Below are positions 49,846 to 61,558 of a stretch of DNA of 64,000 bases, one piece after another. The stretch covers positions 384,934 to 448,933 of the forward strand of contig NW_021167087.1 in the NCBI RefSeq assembly GCF_003711515.1, in the 5' to 3' direction. The notes beneath the pieces are model-generated. The model searched no databases. It had not been told where the DNA came from and saw nothing but the letters and a program-made list of their open reading frames with translations. Positions within the stretch are counted from its first letter, which is position 1. Each line of letters begins with the position of its first letter. Source of the stretch: Sodiomyces alkalinus F11 (lineage: Eukaryota > Ascomycota > Sordariomycetes > Glomerellales > Plectosphaerellaceae). The translations under genes were made by a program, and so were the position numbers.

Positions 49846-51545
49846 ATGTCCATGTTCTCACAGGTTTGTCGGACTCAACGCCTGAGACGCAGATAGCGCA
49901 TGCCCGGCGCTTATCGCGAACGACATGAAGCTGAGAACCCGTGAAGAAGAAGCCTTATTCGGCCGTCACTACCTCGATCGAGAACCTTACCAGTGAAGCC
50001 TACGAGGAGGACGACCTGAGCGGTATCATCGAGCTCGTCGAGGTCATCAAGCTCCAGGCAACAGGGCCCGCAGAAGCCGCTCGCGCCATACGCAAGAAAC
50101 TCAAGTACGGCAACGTCCATCGTCAGCTTCGAGCCCTCACCCTCCTCGACGGCCTCATCTCCAATGCCGGTCCCAGATTCCAGCGCACCTTTGCCGACGA
50201 GCCTTTGCTGGAACGCCTCCGCGTCTGCGGCACTTCAAACCTATCTGACCCGGCCGTGAGGAAGAAATGCCGTGAACTATTCATCAGCTGGGCCCAGTAC
50301 AAGAAAACGCCGGGCCTAGATCGCATCTCGAGACTTCAAGCTGTAAGACTCGGTCGCATGGCTCTGGGACATTCTTTGCAGTTCGGCTCGGTGTGCTGAT
50401 AGAAGTTGCTGTAGGAATTGCCAAAACGCAAGCAGGTCGTCACTCAGGAAAGGTCTCGTGCCGTCCGCGAGTCTGAAAATCCCTTTGGGGACGACGAAGA
50501 AGAAGATGGCAAGCAGACCCCGGCATCTCAGGCATCTCAGACTGCCAAGGAGCCGTCCAGGTCGCCCCATGCCTGGATGGTAGGCGCCGCTAACGCTTAT
50601 GCCCACAACCAACATGCGAGATCATCGTCAGCATCTGGTGGCTCCTTCTTCGGCTCATCTTCCAAGGATAAGAGCAAGGAAAAGAGCAAAGACAAGAAGA
50701 AAAGAAAGCGCAAGCCTTTTAATCTGGAGGCCGAAAAGGAGCAAATGAAGAGCGACATTGCGGAGTGCTCCATCGCCACCACGAACCTCAACAACACGCT
50801 ACAAAGCATCAACCGCGAGAAGGAGCGCATCTCGGAAAATCAACAAGCTGTCCAGCGCTTTGAAGAGTGCAAGGGGCTGAGGAGAAAGATTCTGCGTTAC
50901 GTGAGTCGCTTCCCCGGAGCGAAGACTGCCGCTCATTTGCCAGTTCTATATCTTCAGCCAGCTTACCCATACGGTTAGATACACCACGTCGAAGACGAAC
51001 AATGGCTGGGCAGCCTTCTTAACGCCAACGACGGTCTCGTCCTCGCCCTCATGACTTTCGAGCAGCTGGATCGCTCCATCGATGCCGACAGTGACTCCGA
51101 CGACGAGCTGGCGGAGCAAGCTCACCTGTATAGATGTATGCATTACCTTGATTGCCCCCTTGTCTCCTTCGCCCTGAGTCCATGTTGAGGAAGAAGCTGC
51201 ATGCATCAACCCTGCATTACTACAGCACATGTCCCGCTTTGGCTGACGGTCTCTCTAGTAATGACGGAAAAACATCAGAGAGCCGCTTCGCAATCCCCCC
51301 TAGACGTGTCCGTTTTAAACATCGGCAGTTCTAGCCCTCCCAGACCAGCCCCGCCCCCTCGCCCGTCCGACACATCAAAGCCCTTCTCGCCCGCTTCACC
51401 CACCCGTGCCGCCGGTCCCTCAACCGCCTCGGCACATCCTCCCGTGTCGGACTCGGAGGAGGAAGTTGATGATGACGATGATAACCCCTTTGCGGATAAG
51501 AATGCTGTCACGACGCCAGCCCTGGAGAGCGAACCCCGCTGGTGA
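49846..51545 (+). CDS. LSB5: LSB5-like VHS-domain endocytosis protein
   Basis: Lsb5 family: an adaptor with VHS and GAT-like regions that links actin assembly (Las17), ubiquitin and endocytic sorting in yeast. Five exons, all in phase: 49846-49863, 49947-50342, 50415-50900, 50979-51135 and 51259-51545; 447 aa. Exon 1 is 18 nt (MSMFSQ) and its intron ends in AAG, so this is the least certain junction. The VHS domain covers about residues 7-140 (SIENLTSEAYEEDDLSGI, KKLKYGNVHRQLRALTLLD). A Lys-rich linker follows and then a GAT-like helical region (NLNNTLQSINREKERISENQ, QWLGSLLNANDGLVLALM). Two NPF motifs, at about 160-162 and 428-430, would bind EH-domain proteins. The C-terminus is Pro/Ser-rich and acidic. 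The exon 4-5 junction restores LYRLMTEKHQRAASQ. Confidence 0.9.
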
Positions 51546-52349
51546 CGGGAACAAGATTTATGCCCTTCTTTTTCCATTGTTCTTATCTTTTTCCTTCTTC
51601 TTGCTTCCATCCTCAGCTCTTTATATAGTTGTCTCGCTCATACTTCGAGATATATCTCTCGAGATATATCTCGAAGGGTATCCTTCTCGTCTTGAGATGG
51701 TTGAGATAGCAGGGAGATTTAAGACGATGGGGAAGATAGGCAGGACCATTAATCAATATCACATGTCATGAATCTGCCAACATTCCTGTTTGGGTCTTCA
51801 TGGGGTTTCAGAAGACCGTGATGCATCATTGGGTATACGAACCTTAGATTGGCATGTTGCGCTGCCTTCAATGCATGGATACGGTCACGTCTGATAGAGT
51901 GACTTGATACCCATGCCTACGAGGCGCTCACCAACTTTGGAAGGTGAAAACGCCCCGGTGCCACGTCCTGCTAACCTGCCTCACCTGTTCAGCGTAGCTG
52001 AAGCCTCCGGAACTTCTCTACGTATGGAACACGCCTGGACCCTTTACTTACATGGTCTCCAATCACCAGTCACGGTCGTTGTCATTGGATGGCTTTGGCA
52101 AGTGAGCATTCATTCATGTTCGACGTACTTTACATATATGTATGGGAGGGGTGGTCCATGGGACATCCCTCTTTCATGCTCCCTGCGCCAACGAAACAAA
52201 TCGCCCAGAATCCCGGGAATAGGTAGGAGTACACGATGTAGGTGAAGCCTCCCGCAGAGAGTAGGCCACTTCATTATGGTACTTGAATGGTTTTTTTTTC
52301 CTTCTCCGACGCCTGCCTGTATCAACTGCACAACGACCCATCTGCCCGA
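51546..52349. other. Convergent intergenic region between LSB5 and KAR2
   Basis: About 800 bp between two stops. It starts with a T/C-rich 3' UTR and has a perfect hairpin at 51643-51676. The 113-aa frame at 51904 has no family features. Confidence 0.55.
51643..51676. terminator. Perfect 16-bp inverted repeat downstream of LSB5
   Basis: Arms cttcgagatatatctc and gagatatatctcgaag are exact complements separated by only two bases (tc). The hairpin begins 98 bp after the LSB5 stop. In a fungus this is not a bacterial-type terminator; it may shape the 3' UTR or 3'-end formation, or it may be the footprint of a small inverted-repeat element. The structure is certain, the role is not. Confidence 0.45.
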
Positions 52350-54683
52350 TTACAGTTCATCGTGAACATTGGGCTCATCGTCACCGCCCGCGCCACCAGC
52401 GCCCTGGTACAACTTGGAGGTGATGGGGTACGCGACGTTCGAGAGCTTCTCCTTCTGCTCCTCGAAGTCCTCCGCGGTCGCCTCGGCGCCGTTCTCCTCA
52501 AGCCAGTCGGTGGCCTCCTTGATAGCCTCGAGGAGCTGTTTTCCGCTTGTTAGCACTGCACTGTGGGTCGGGCATGTTAGGTTCGGAAAAAGAAAACTTA
52601 CAGCTTCCTTGTCCTCTTCGTCAATCTTGCCACCCATGCCCTCCTCATCGTTGACCTGGTTCTTCAGGCTGAAAGCGTAGTTCTCGAGGTTGTTACGAGC
52701 CTCAACACGCTCACGGGTGGCCTTGTCCTCCTCAGCGTACATCTCCGCCTCGGCGACCATGCGGTCGATCTCCTCCTGGGTAAGGCGGCCCTTGTCATTC
52801 GTGATAGTAATGCTCTCGCCCTTGCCGGTGGCCTTGTCGTGAGCGGAGACCTTGAGGATACCGTTGGCATCGAGCTCGAAGGAAACCTCGATCTGGGGAA
52901 CGCCACGGGGTGCAGGAGGAATGCCGGTGAGCTCAAACTTGCCGAGGATGTTGTTGTCCTTAGTCATAGGACGCTCACCCTCGAAGACCTGGATCAAAAC
53001 GACCGGCTGGTTGTCGACGGCGGTCGAGAAGATCTGGGACTTGCGAGTAGGGATAGGGGTGTTCCGGGGGATCAGCTTCGTCATGATACCACCAGTGGTT
53101 TCGATACCGAGGGTAAGCGGGTTGACGTCCATGAGGACAATCTCAGAGGCGGCCTCCTCGCCGGATAGAACACCGCCCTGAACAGCGGCGCCGAAGGCAA
53201 CGGCCTCATCGGGGTTGATGCCCTTGGAGGCCTTCTTGCCGCCGAAAAACTCCTCAATGAGGGAGACGACCTTGGGGATGCGGGTAGAACCACCGACGAG
53301 GACAATATCGTCCACCTCGCTCTTGGACACCTTGGCGTCCTTAAGAACCTGCTCAACGGGCTTCAGGGTCCGCTTGAAGAGGTCCATGTTGAGTTCCTCG
53401 AACTTGGCGCGGGTCAGAGTCTCGGAGAAGTCGTTGCCCTGGTGGAAGGCCTCAATCTCAATACGAGCAGACATCTGGGAAGAGAGCGTCCGCTTGGCCT
53501 TCTCGGCCTCACGCTTCAGCTTGCCCATGGCCTTAGCGTCCTTGGTGACATCGACGTTGTTCTTCTTGTTGTACGCCTTGGCGAAGTGGTTGATGATACG
53601 CTGATCGAAATCTTCACCACCCAGGTGGGTGTCACCAGCCGTGGCGAGAACCTCGAAGACGCCGTCGTCTATGGAGAGCAGCGAGACATCGAAGGTACCA
53701 CCACCAAGGTCGTAGACGATGATCTGACGCTCACCATCGGTCTTGTCAAGACCGTAGGCAATGGCGGCGGCTGTGGGCTCGTTAACAATGCGGAGGACAT
53801 TGAGACCTGCAATAATGCCGGCGTCCTTGGTGGCCTGGCGCTGGTTGTCGTTGAAGTAGGCGGGGACGGTAACGACGGCGTGGGTAATCTTCTTGCCCAG
53901 ATAAGCCTCGGCAACCTCCTTCATCTTGCCGAGGATCATGGCCGAAACCTCCTCGGGAGTGAGAGTCTTCTCCTCGTTACCGGTCTGAACCTGAACCACC
54001 GGCCGGTCTTCCCGAGAGATGACCTTGAAGGGGAAGTGCTTAATGTCGGATTGGACATCCGCCTCGGAGAACTTGCGACCAATCAGACGCCTGTAGTTGT
54101 TAGCAGTTGTCGGGGCCAGGAAGAAGAGAAACGAGTGTATGCATACTTGATATCGAAGATGGTGTTGTAAGGGTTCGCCGCAGCCTGGTTCTTTGCGGCG
54201 TCACCGACCAGACGCTCATCCTCAGTAAAGGCGACATAGGACGGTGTGATACGGTTACCTGTTCAGGCTCCATGTTAGCACACGATTTCATGATCCAAGT
54301 GTTAGAAAGACCGAATTGGCAAGTACGAACCCTGGTCGTTGACAAAGATCTCGACCTTGCCCTTGATCATGGCGCCGACACACGAGTAGGTGGTACCCAG
54401 ATCCTGTATAACCAATGATTAGATATCGCAGACGGTTTTATGAGGAGCAAAAGATAGAAGTCTTGCCCCCCAATGGCACACCAGTCAACCGTTCCACGGT
54501 CAACAAGGGTGACAGGTGGCTTCTGTCAGAGGGAAGATGGGAAGAACGTACAATACCAATGACAGTGCCGTAGTCGGCATCCTGTGCCTGGGCAGTCTGA
54601 ACAAAGGCGAGGGGAGAGAAAAGGAGACAGATCCAGGCCAAGAGGCCGAAGCCCAAGGCCATTGAGCTCCTTGATTTCGCCAT
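52350..54683 (-). CDS. KAR2: ER Hsp70 chaperone BiP/Kar2
   Basis: BiP folds secretory proteins in the ER lumen and regulates the unfolded protein response. Five exons: 54683-54552, 54403-54331, 54258-54147, 54090-52602 and 52535-52350; introns of 148, 72, 56 and 66 nt. The last intron is a multiple of three and open. The product is 663 aa, the usual BiP length. The signal peptide is [20 protein letters not shown]..., with probable cleavage after AQA (residue 33). Hsp70 signatures are [12 protein letters not shown] (across the first splice), [13 protein letters not shown] and [12 protein letters not shown]. The C-terminus is [11 protein letters not shown], giving HDEL retention. The ATG has good context (gccATGGCG). 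No residue of the nucleotide-binding motifs seems altered. Confidence 0.97.
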
Positions 54684-55839
54684 GGCGATGATGTGAGGTT
54701 GGTCGGAGGGGTATCTCTTCTCTCGTATTTGCGCGCGCCAGAACACAATAAACGGTGGTGCTGAAGAAAGTGCAAAAATAAAAGAAGAAGGGAACGTGTT
54801 CGCACTGCGAGGCAACGATCTCCTCCAGCTATGGGATTGTGTGGTATGGGGGAAGAGAGTTAAGAGGTTGAAAGTGGAAGAAGTTGGGGGGGAGAAAGAG
54901 TAGGAGGCTTTAAGAATAGCTTCTTGCCAATAAAACGCCAAAATGTCAAGCTGTCCACTGCACAAAAAGGCCAGATCTCACCTTGGCTTTGCGCCACATG
55001 CGGCCAAGACCTGTTCTTTCCCCAAGTTGCCATCATGTGTGCATGTATAGCTTTGTACACTGTATAGAAGACTTAGTAAACTAGCCATGAGATTAGGTAC
55101 AAGAGGTACCAGCACAGTCTGTAATACTTCACAGCATACTGTCATGGGAGCCACAATCTTGGCTCTTTCCCTAGGTAGGTAGGTACCTACCTTATTCTAC
55201 ATAGGTAGGTACCGTATACTCCGTACAATGCATGGTGGGCATGGAGTCGTGGAATGCCGTATTCCAGAGACTTCCACGCTTCCCTCTTCAGGAAAGTGTC
55301 CTTTTCGACTCCGGCATCTGTCTCCGATTTTGGCCAATTTTGGTTCGAAATAACCCCTCCAATGTCTCGAAATATCTGACTTATGACAGACTCGGCCGCG
55401 TGTGGTGCGAAGTATAATGAACACGTAGCAGAATTGCGATTTGCTGGCTACTCTAAGGTATCTACCTCAAGGTACTCCGTAGAAGGAGACGCATTAAGGT
55501 ACCTACCTTTGGTAGACCACCAAACTCCTCCTGATTCTGATTATCAACATCATGGGCAGCAGTCACGAGGACGCGGCCCCGTTCAACAGTTACTAAGGTA
55601 TCCTTACAGCCTTCCCAAACCGACATGATGGCAAGCGCGAATGCGAGGGGAAAGGCGAAGGCGATCCACGTACCCGCTTCGCCCTCCCCGGACACATTTC
55701 ATGAATCGTGCATCAATTCTATTAGGACGTCATGGGTGTTATAAGGCACAGCTGTGAGTCATGGTTGTGATTTAGTATTTTCATGCTCCAATGGACATAT
55801 GCATTCATGCTGCCAGAAGCTTCTGCCACACACCATATA
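54684..55839. other. KAR2 promoter and HBS1 3' region
   Basis: About 1.15 kb. It holds the KAR2 promoter with a CCAAT box and a UPRE-like word (listed separately). An inverted cluster of TACCTACC/GGTAGGTA words lies at 55172-55211 (taggtaggtaggtacctacc and a second taggtaggtacc). The HBS1 3' UTR forms the right part. No gene is seen. Confidence 0.55.
54927..54957. promoter_or_regulatory. CCAAT box and UPRE-like (HacA-type) site upstream of KAR2
   Basis: CCAAT is at 54927-54931 and CAAGCTGTCCA is at 54947-54957, about 244-274 bp upstream of the KAR2 ATG (gene on the minus strand). The latter matches 10 of 11 positions of the Aspergillus HacA site CAN(G/A)NTG(T/G)CCT, with only the last base different. 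BiP genes are classic unfolded-protein-response targets, which fits. The match is short and could be chance. Confidence 0.35.
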
Positions 55840-58489
55840 CTACTCTATCAAGCCCGCGGCGATAGTTTCGCCGCCCATGCGAAGCACAACCCTTTGCCCC
55901 GCCTCGAGGGGCACCTTGGACTCTAGCTTGACTACCACACGTGCCACCTTCCCCGGTTGAACGAGCCTGGGCTTTTTCTTCTCCACAGCTCCTGTCGTCT
56001 TGTTCAACACCGCGCGGATCTCTTGAATGCGTCCTGCAGCATGTAGACGACCACGATGGACATCCACCGGCATGGGCATCAGATGATCAAACGCAAACAC
56101 CTTCATGACAAGCTCGTCGTTCGTGTGTATAGGCTCTGTTTTACTGCTGATGATGTCGCCAACTCGAATATGGATGGGGTCAATTCCATAAAGGCCGATC
56201 GAGACATTTTGTCCGGCAACAGCCCAGTCCTGCAAATCCGCGTCGACCTCGATGCATCTGACATGAGCCGACTCACCACTCGGCTGGACCACAAGGGTCT
56301 CGCCTGTTTGGACAGTTCCCGATTCGATGCGACCTGAAACCGTCATTTGGCTGTGTTGAGACCTGAAGATTTCAGATATCGACATCCTGAATGGCCTCTG
56401 GAGGGCCCGGGTCAATGGCTCCGACTCTTCTAGTGCCTGAAGCAATGTAGTGCCCGTGTACCATGAAAGTGCTGGATTTTCGGGTTTCCGAACAAGGTTT
56501 TCGCCGCTAAGGCCAGAGATAGGGATGAACGTGACGTTCTTGAGTTGAAATCCGTTGCCCTTCATGAAGCCAGTTACTTGTTCGGATATCTCGTTGAACC
56601 GGTCCTGCGACCAGCCAACCATATCCAGCTTATTCACCGCCACAATAACGCGCTGCACCCCTAAACTTCTAAGGAGCAGTGCATGTTCCCGCGTTTGGCC
56701 CTTTAGACCTTTCTCAAAGGCCCCGGTATTGGCGTCAATGACCAGCACGGCAAAGTCTGCCTGACTTGCGCCGGCAATCATATTAGGGACGAAGTCCCGG
56801 TGTCCAGGGGCATCTAGAATGGTAAATCGAGTCTTATCTGTCTCGAATTGATTCGTGGCGATGTCGATGGTGACTCCACGCTCACGCTCTTCGTCTCGCT
56901 GGTCCATGACCCAGGCAAGTGCGAACGATCCCTTGCCAATCTTGTCCGCTTGGCGTTGATACCTGTCGACGAGGTGCTGTTCGACAAACTTCAACTCCAG
57001 CAGAAGCCTGCCCATAAGCGTGCTCTTCCCAGCATCGACATGGCCTGTGACGTTTAGCTGTGGGGTCGTGGCCTAAGGGGAGGACTGGCAATGGGGCTTA
57101 CCAACAACCACAAAGCTGGCGCTGCGCTTATTTTGGCCTTTCGTGAACTCATGGATGACGTCTATTTTCTTGCTCTTGGCTGGAGGCGGCTCATCAAGCG
57201 AGAGGGCGTTGATTTTCTCTGCAGGAGCAGTCCCATTAGGCCTTTGCTTTGGGGAGGTCTTGGTTGACATTTTGGCTATAGCGGCACTTTTCGCTGCTGC
57301 TGCATCAAATCTGTTGGAAGCTATCGAGGAAATCAGAGTTAGCTCTCTATTGGCTCTTCGCAAATCGCGAACCTTTGGCCTGCGCTGCGAGCACAATGTC
57401 GTCTGGGCTGGGCTGATCAAACACCGCGGGATTGAAGAAAGACGATGAAGTGTAAGGAATCTCATAGGTATGAGCCGGCGCGGGTGGAGGGCTAGCAGAT
57501 AGACCACAGAGCACTTGAGCGAAGGCAGATGGCTGAAGGGGGCGGGCCACCACACTCTCCTCCTCGGGCGTTTCGGGAGCGTGATGTTTGTCGTCTCGAG
57601 GTTGGCCCGTATCCACTGATGTGGAGTCCTGTATTGTCTGTTCAAGTCCCGAGGCGACTTCTCTGGTCCGTTCCTTTTTCCTCTGCACAAAAGACATCGA
57701 CAGGTTCTTGGGGGTTGAGGATCCTGCCAACGTCTTCTGTCTTTTGGGGACAGTGTCTGGGCCTGCGGAGTTCTCGGGCACGGACTCATCGCTTATGGTG
57801 AGGGTCGAGAGCCTCTTCTGTGCTTGTGCTCGCTCGTCCAGCTCTTCCGGATTCTTATTGGCCTCGCTCTTCTTCTTTCGTGCGGCGGCAAGTGCCTGGA
57901 GCTTAGACACCTTGGGACGATCACTGCCTCCCAGTAAACCCCCTCGAAGAAGAGGGACAGGAGGAATGAAGGTGGCCTCCCGGTGCTTGGGAATGTTTGA
58001 CCATTGCACATCCCGAAAATACCAGGAAGGGGGTAGGACTTCTGCCAGAACTGAGGTAGCCGGGAATCTGGACAAATTGGAACTGTCGGTACCGTGCACC
58101 TTCCCGTCTGCCAAACGCTCAACATGTGCTCTCTCCTTGCCCTGGGCCGACGATAAATTATCAACCGAGCAAACTGAAAGTGACTTACTCTCTTTGGGCT
58201 TCTTGAGCTCGGTCTTCGGGGGTGGTGCGATGATTGTTTTCCGCAAGTAGCCGACAGTCTTATCGACATCGTAATAATAGTGCCACAGGGCCTCCTCAAT
58301 TTGTTCTGTGGAAACCTTCCGCGCATCCTCGCCTAGGGCATCTTGAACGTCTGTTGTGCCTTTTGACAAAGCCTCTCGGTCCTCGGCGGTGAGCTGATCG
58401 CCCTCATCGTCGATGTCTGCGTCATTTGCATCGTACTCGTCGAGGACATCCTCGTAATCCAAGTTACGCACCGCCTGGTGACGAGACAT
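55840..58489 (-). CDS. HBS1: Hbs1 translational GTPase (ribosome rescue; possible Hbs1/Ski7 gene)
   Basis: Hbs1 is an eRF3/EF1A-like GTPase that acts with Dom34/Pelota on stalled ribosomes. Four exons: 58489-58189, 58107-57373, 57320-57102 and 57044-55840; introns of 81, 52 and 57 nt; 819 aa. The Hbs1 N-terminal domain is at about 1-90 (MSRHQAVRNLDYEDVLDEYD; EEALWHYYYDVDKTVGYL). Exon 2 carries a segment PPSWYFRDVQWSNIPKHREA followed by GGLLGGSDRPKVSKLQALAA. The GTPase domain starts at about 419 (GHVDAGKST across the last splice), then DAPGHRDF and NKLD. EF1A-like barrels follow, ending RMGGETIAAGLIE. Intron 1 (81 nt, GTAAGT...GGCAG) is a multiple of three and open, so its removal rests on splice signals. 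Exon 2 is 735 nt and starts and ends in the same phase. It is divergent from CCT5. Confidence 0.93.
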
Positions 58490-59230
58490 TCTCAGTTATA
58501 CCCGCCAAATATCCGCCGAATATAGGTGACCGTTAATAGGCAAAATAGTTGGGAGTTTTTGAATGATAATCCGAGGACTGGTTACAGCTGCTAGGGCTGG
58601 TCGCATACACGGAGGGCGAAAGTAAGAGGACCGACACTATGCGTGCTTCCGGGCGAAAAAGCGGCAGACTGAAGGTTTGGGCCCGGTAGAGAGGATGGGT
58701 TAATAGCCCTATACCCGGTGAGCTTCGTTGAGCAATTTATGTTGAAGTAATGAAGAGCGAGGAAGGAAAATCCAAGATCGGGTTCGTTCAGGTTGCACGT
58801 TCAGAAGTTGGAAGCTTCACGATTAGAGTTGGCAATTCGGCGGGGGGATGACTGTGGTGGATACCCGACGTTGCTACGTGAGTGGTGTAGGTACTCCGTA
58901 CTGGGCCGTAATACCGTGTATCGTCAGGTATCTTTCAGTTGTACTGCGTAATTGCCTTATCTCAGTTGATGGCGGGGTAGTTCTGGAAGGGCAGGCGGTG
59001 AGTAGTTTCGGAATATTGAGGGGCCGGCCCACCGAAACTTGTCAAGCTCCAATCTTTGTTTGCAGGTGCTGACTGTGCTATTGTAGGCAGGTACCAAGGG
59101 GTATGCACAAATTTTGGGCAAGCCAACTACAGGGACATTTCGGAGCTGATATATCGTAACCACCATCGTGTTCTCCAGGTCTCTCAGTTATATCATCAGC
59201 TGAGCCTGTCGAATACAGTTAACTTCCAAG
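58490..59230. promoter_or_regulatory. Bidirectional promoter region of HBS1 and CCT5
   Basis: 741 bp separate the two start codons. I see TACTCCGTAC at 58893-58902 and no recognisable TATA box, nor any frame worth calling (74 aa at most). Shared regulation of a ribosome-rescue factor and a chaperonin subunit is possible but not shown. Confidence 0.5.
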
Positions 59231-61118
59231 ATGGCGTTAAGTAAGTCCATGGCCAGCATTCAGAGGAGTCCTTCCACTAACAGAATGAGCAGATCTCGAT
59301 GTTTCCAACGGTATGCAGGCGACAAGGCACCTCGGCAGATTTTAGATACTGACAAAGGCATTGCACAGCAACGGTGATGAAAGATGAGCAAGGCCGGCCG
59401 TTCATCATCGTCAGAGAGTATGCTTCCATCCGAACATTTCAGTATTTTCCCACACAAGCGGACAGCTAACCCTCCTGAACAGCCAGGGCAAGAAGAAGCG
59501 CCAGCATGGCAACGAAGCTGTCAAGAACCACATCCTTGCTGCCCGAACGGTTGCGAATATAGTAAAGACGTCTCTAGGTCCACGTGGACTCGACAAGATT
59601 CTCATCTCTCCCGATGGCGACATCACAATCACCAACGATGGTGCCACGATTCTGCAGCAAATGGAGATTTCCAACCATGTTGCCAAACTACTAGTCGAGC
59701 TTTCCAAGTCCCAAGACGATGAAATTGGCGACGGCACAACCGGCGTGGTAGTCCTGGCTGGCGCACTGCTGGAGCAGGCAGCCGAGCTGATCGACAAGGG
59801 CATTCATCCCATCCGCATTGCGGACGGATTTGACCAGGCTTGCGACATCGCAGTAGCAGAGCTGGATAGGATCTCAGATGTGATCGAGTTCAGCAAAGAA
59901 GACAAGAATAACCTCTTCAAAGTGGCTCGGACGAGCTTGGGTAGCAAAATCGTGTCCAAGTCGCACGACCAGTTCGCTAATATCGCAGTGGATGCTGTCC
60001 TGTCTGTGGCAGATCTGGAGAGGAAAGACGTCGACTTCGAGCTCATCAAGGTGGACGGCAAGGTCGGCGGATCTCTCGAGGACACGGTTTTGGTCAAGGG
60101 CGTCATCATCGACAAGGACTTCTCCCACCCCCAAATGCCGTCGGAGGTGCGGGACGCCAAGATTGCCATCCTCACCTGCGCGTTCGAGCCGCCCAAGCCC
60201 AAGACCAAACATAAGCTTGACATCACGTCGGTGGAGGAGTTTAAGAAACTGCAGACCTACGAACATGACAAGTTCGTCGAGATGATCCAGCAGATCAAGG
60301 ATACGGGAGCCAATATGGCCCTCTGCCAGTGGGGCTTCGATGACGAGGCGAATCACCTGCTGCTCCAGAACAATCTCCCCGCCGTGCGGTGGGTGGGTGG
60401 ACCTGAGATCGAGCTGGTGGCCATCGCAACCAACGGCCGGATAGTGCCTCGATTCGAGGACTTGACACCCGAGAAGCTGGGAACTGCTGGCATCGTCAGG
60501 GAGATGTCGTTTGGTACGACGAGGGAGAAGATGCTAGTCATTGAAGAGTGCGCCAACACCCGGGCGGTCACTGTCTTCATCAGGGGCAGCAACAAGATGG
60601 TATGGTAACAGTCCAACGATTGACAAAGAGGCCCCGCTGCTAATGAAAATTGTGCGCAGATCATCGACGAAGCGAAGCGATCACTACATGACGCCCTCTG
60701 CGTCGTGAGAAACTTGGTCCGAGATAACCGCGTGGTCTATGGAGGCGGCGCCGCCGAGATCGCCTGCTCCATGGCCGTTGAGGATGAAGCCAGGAAGACG
60801 CCTGGCCTAGAACAGTACGCGATGCGGGCCTTTGCCGAAGCTCTGGACGCGATTCCCATGGCACTAGCAGAGAACTCTGGCCTGAATCCCATTTCGACGC
60901 TGGCCGAGGTGAAGAGCCAACAGGCCAAGTCGCCCGAAACACGGGGCAGGTTGGGAGTAGACTGCATGGGTGCTGGCAGCAACGACATGAAGGAGGCCTT
61001 TGTGATCGATCCACTGATTGGCAAGAAGCAGCAGTTGCAATTGGCGACGCAGCTTTGCCGGATGGTGCTGAAGGTGAACAACGTGATTATCTCCGGGTCC
61101 GGTGAGGATGATTTCTGA
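59231..61118 (+). CDS. CCT5: T-complex chaperonin subunit epsilon (CCT5)
   Basis: Subunit of the cytosolic TRiC/CCT double ring that folds actin and tubulin. Four exons: 59231-59240 (10 nt, ATGGCGTTAA), 59369-59417, 59483-60599 and 60660-61118; introns of 128, 65 and 60 nt with GTAAGT/GTATGC/GTATGG donors and CTGAC or CTAAC branch sites. The product is 544 aa, a normal CCT length. The N-terminus then reads [20 protein letters not shown], joining [13 protein letters not shown], as expected for fungal epsilon subunits. If the 10-nt exon were wrong, translation would start at ATG 59377 in the same frame (538 aa). Group II chaperonin signatures are visible: [44 protein letters not shown] and [11 protein letters not shown]. 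No catalytic residue looks altered. Confidence 0.95.
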
Positions 61119-61558
61119 ACACGGGAGGTCCTTCCGAGGAGGAAGTGGGAATCGATACCATGATGTGTAATGCGGATAGACAAGACTCGCATATAAAATT
61201 TTGAGTCATCGAGGTGTGCATCTCAGACTGGGCCCGTACTGTGGCGTTGTTTTTTCTGATGGACGTGTTCTTGCTCTAAAAAACGCTCAGAAAACAGGCT
61301 CTCAAAACAGGTCTCAAAACAGGTCTCAAAACACCATCTTCTATTACATTCATCTGGGGCTTCTGTCTATCAAATCGAGGCCCCCGTCTTTACGTTCTTT
61401 GTCTATTTGTTGAAATTCTATGCACAATCCATGATTATGTCCCTGTCTTCTACGCAAACCCAAATCCAAAGATTCGTCTATCACCAAACTGGCCCAACCT
61501 CGCGCCAGCCTCGTACTTCATCTGATTTCACTTAGCGTTGGAGATGGTGCGCCTATGT
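61119..61558. other. Convergent intergenic region between CCT5 and the phosphatase gene
   Basis: 440 bp with the CCT5 3' UTR and a short tandem repeat (listed separately). No gene is seen. Confidence 0.55.
61291..61332. repeat. 12-bp tandem repeat, three copies
   Basis: The unit aaaacaggtctc occurs twice exactly (61304-61315, 61316-61327), preceded by a 13-bp variant from 61291 and followed by a partial copy. It sits in the CCT5 3' region. Confidence 0.85.

Noticed and set aside
53442..54170. 242-aa plus-strand frame over KAR2
   Set aside because: Antisense to conserved Hsp70 exons; its Leu/Val/Asp-rich composition is that of a reverse complement of the Hsp70 coding strand.
57588..58250. 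220-aa plus-strand frame over HBS1 exon 2
   Set aside because: Ser-rich antisense frame with no motif; HBS1 is supported by domains and splice phases.
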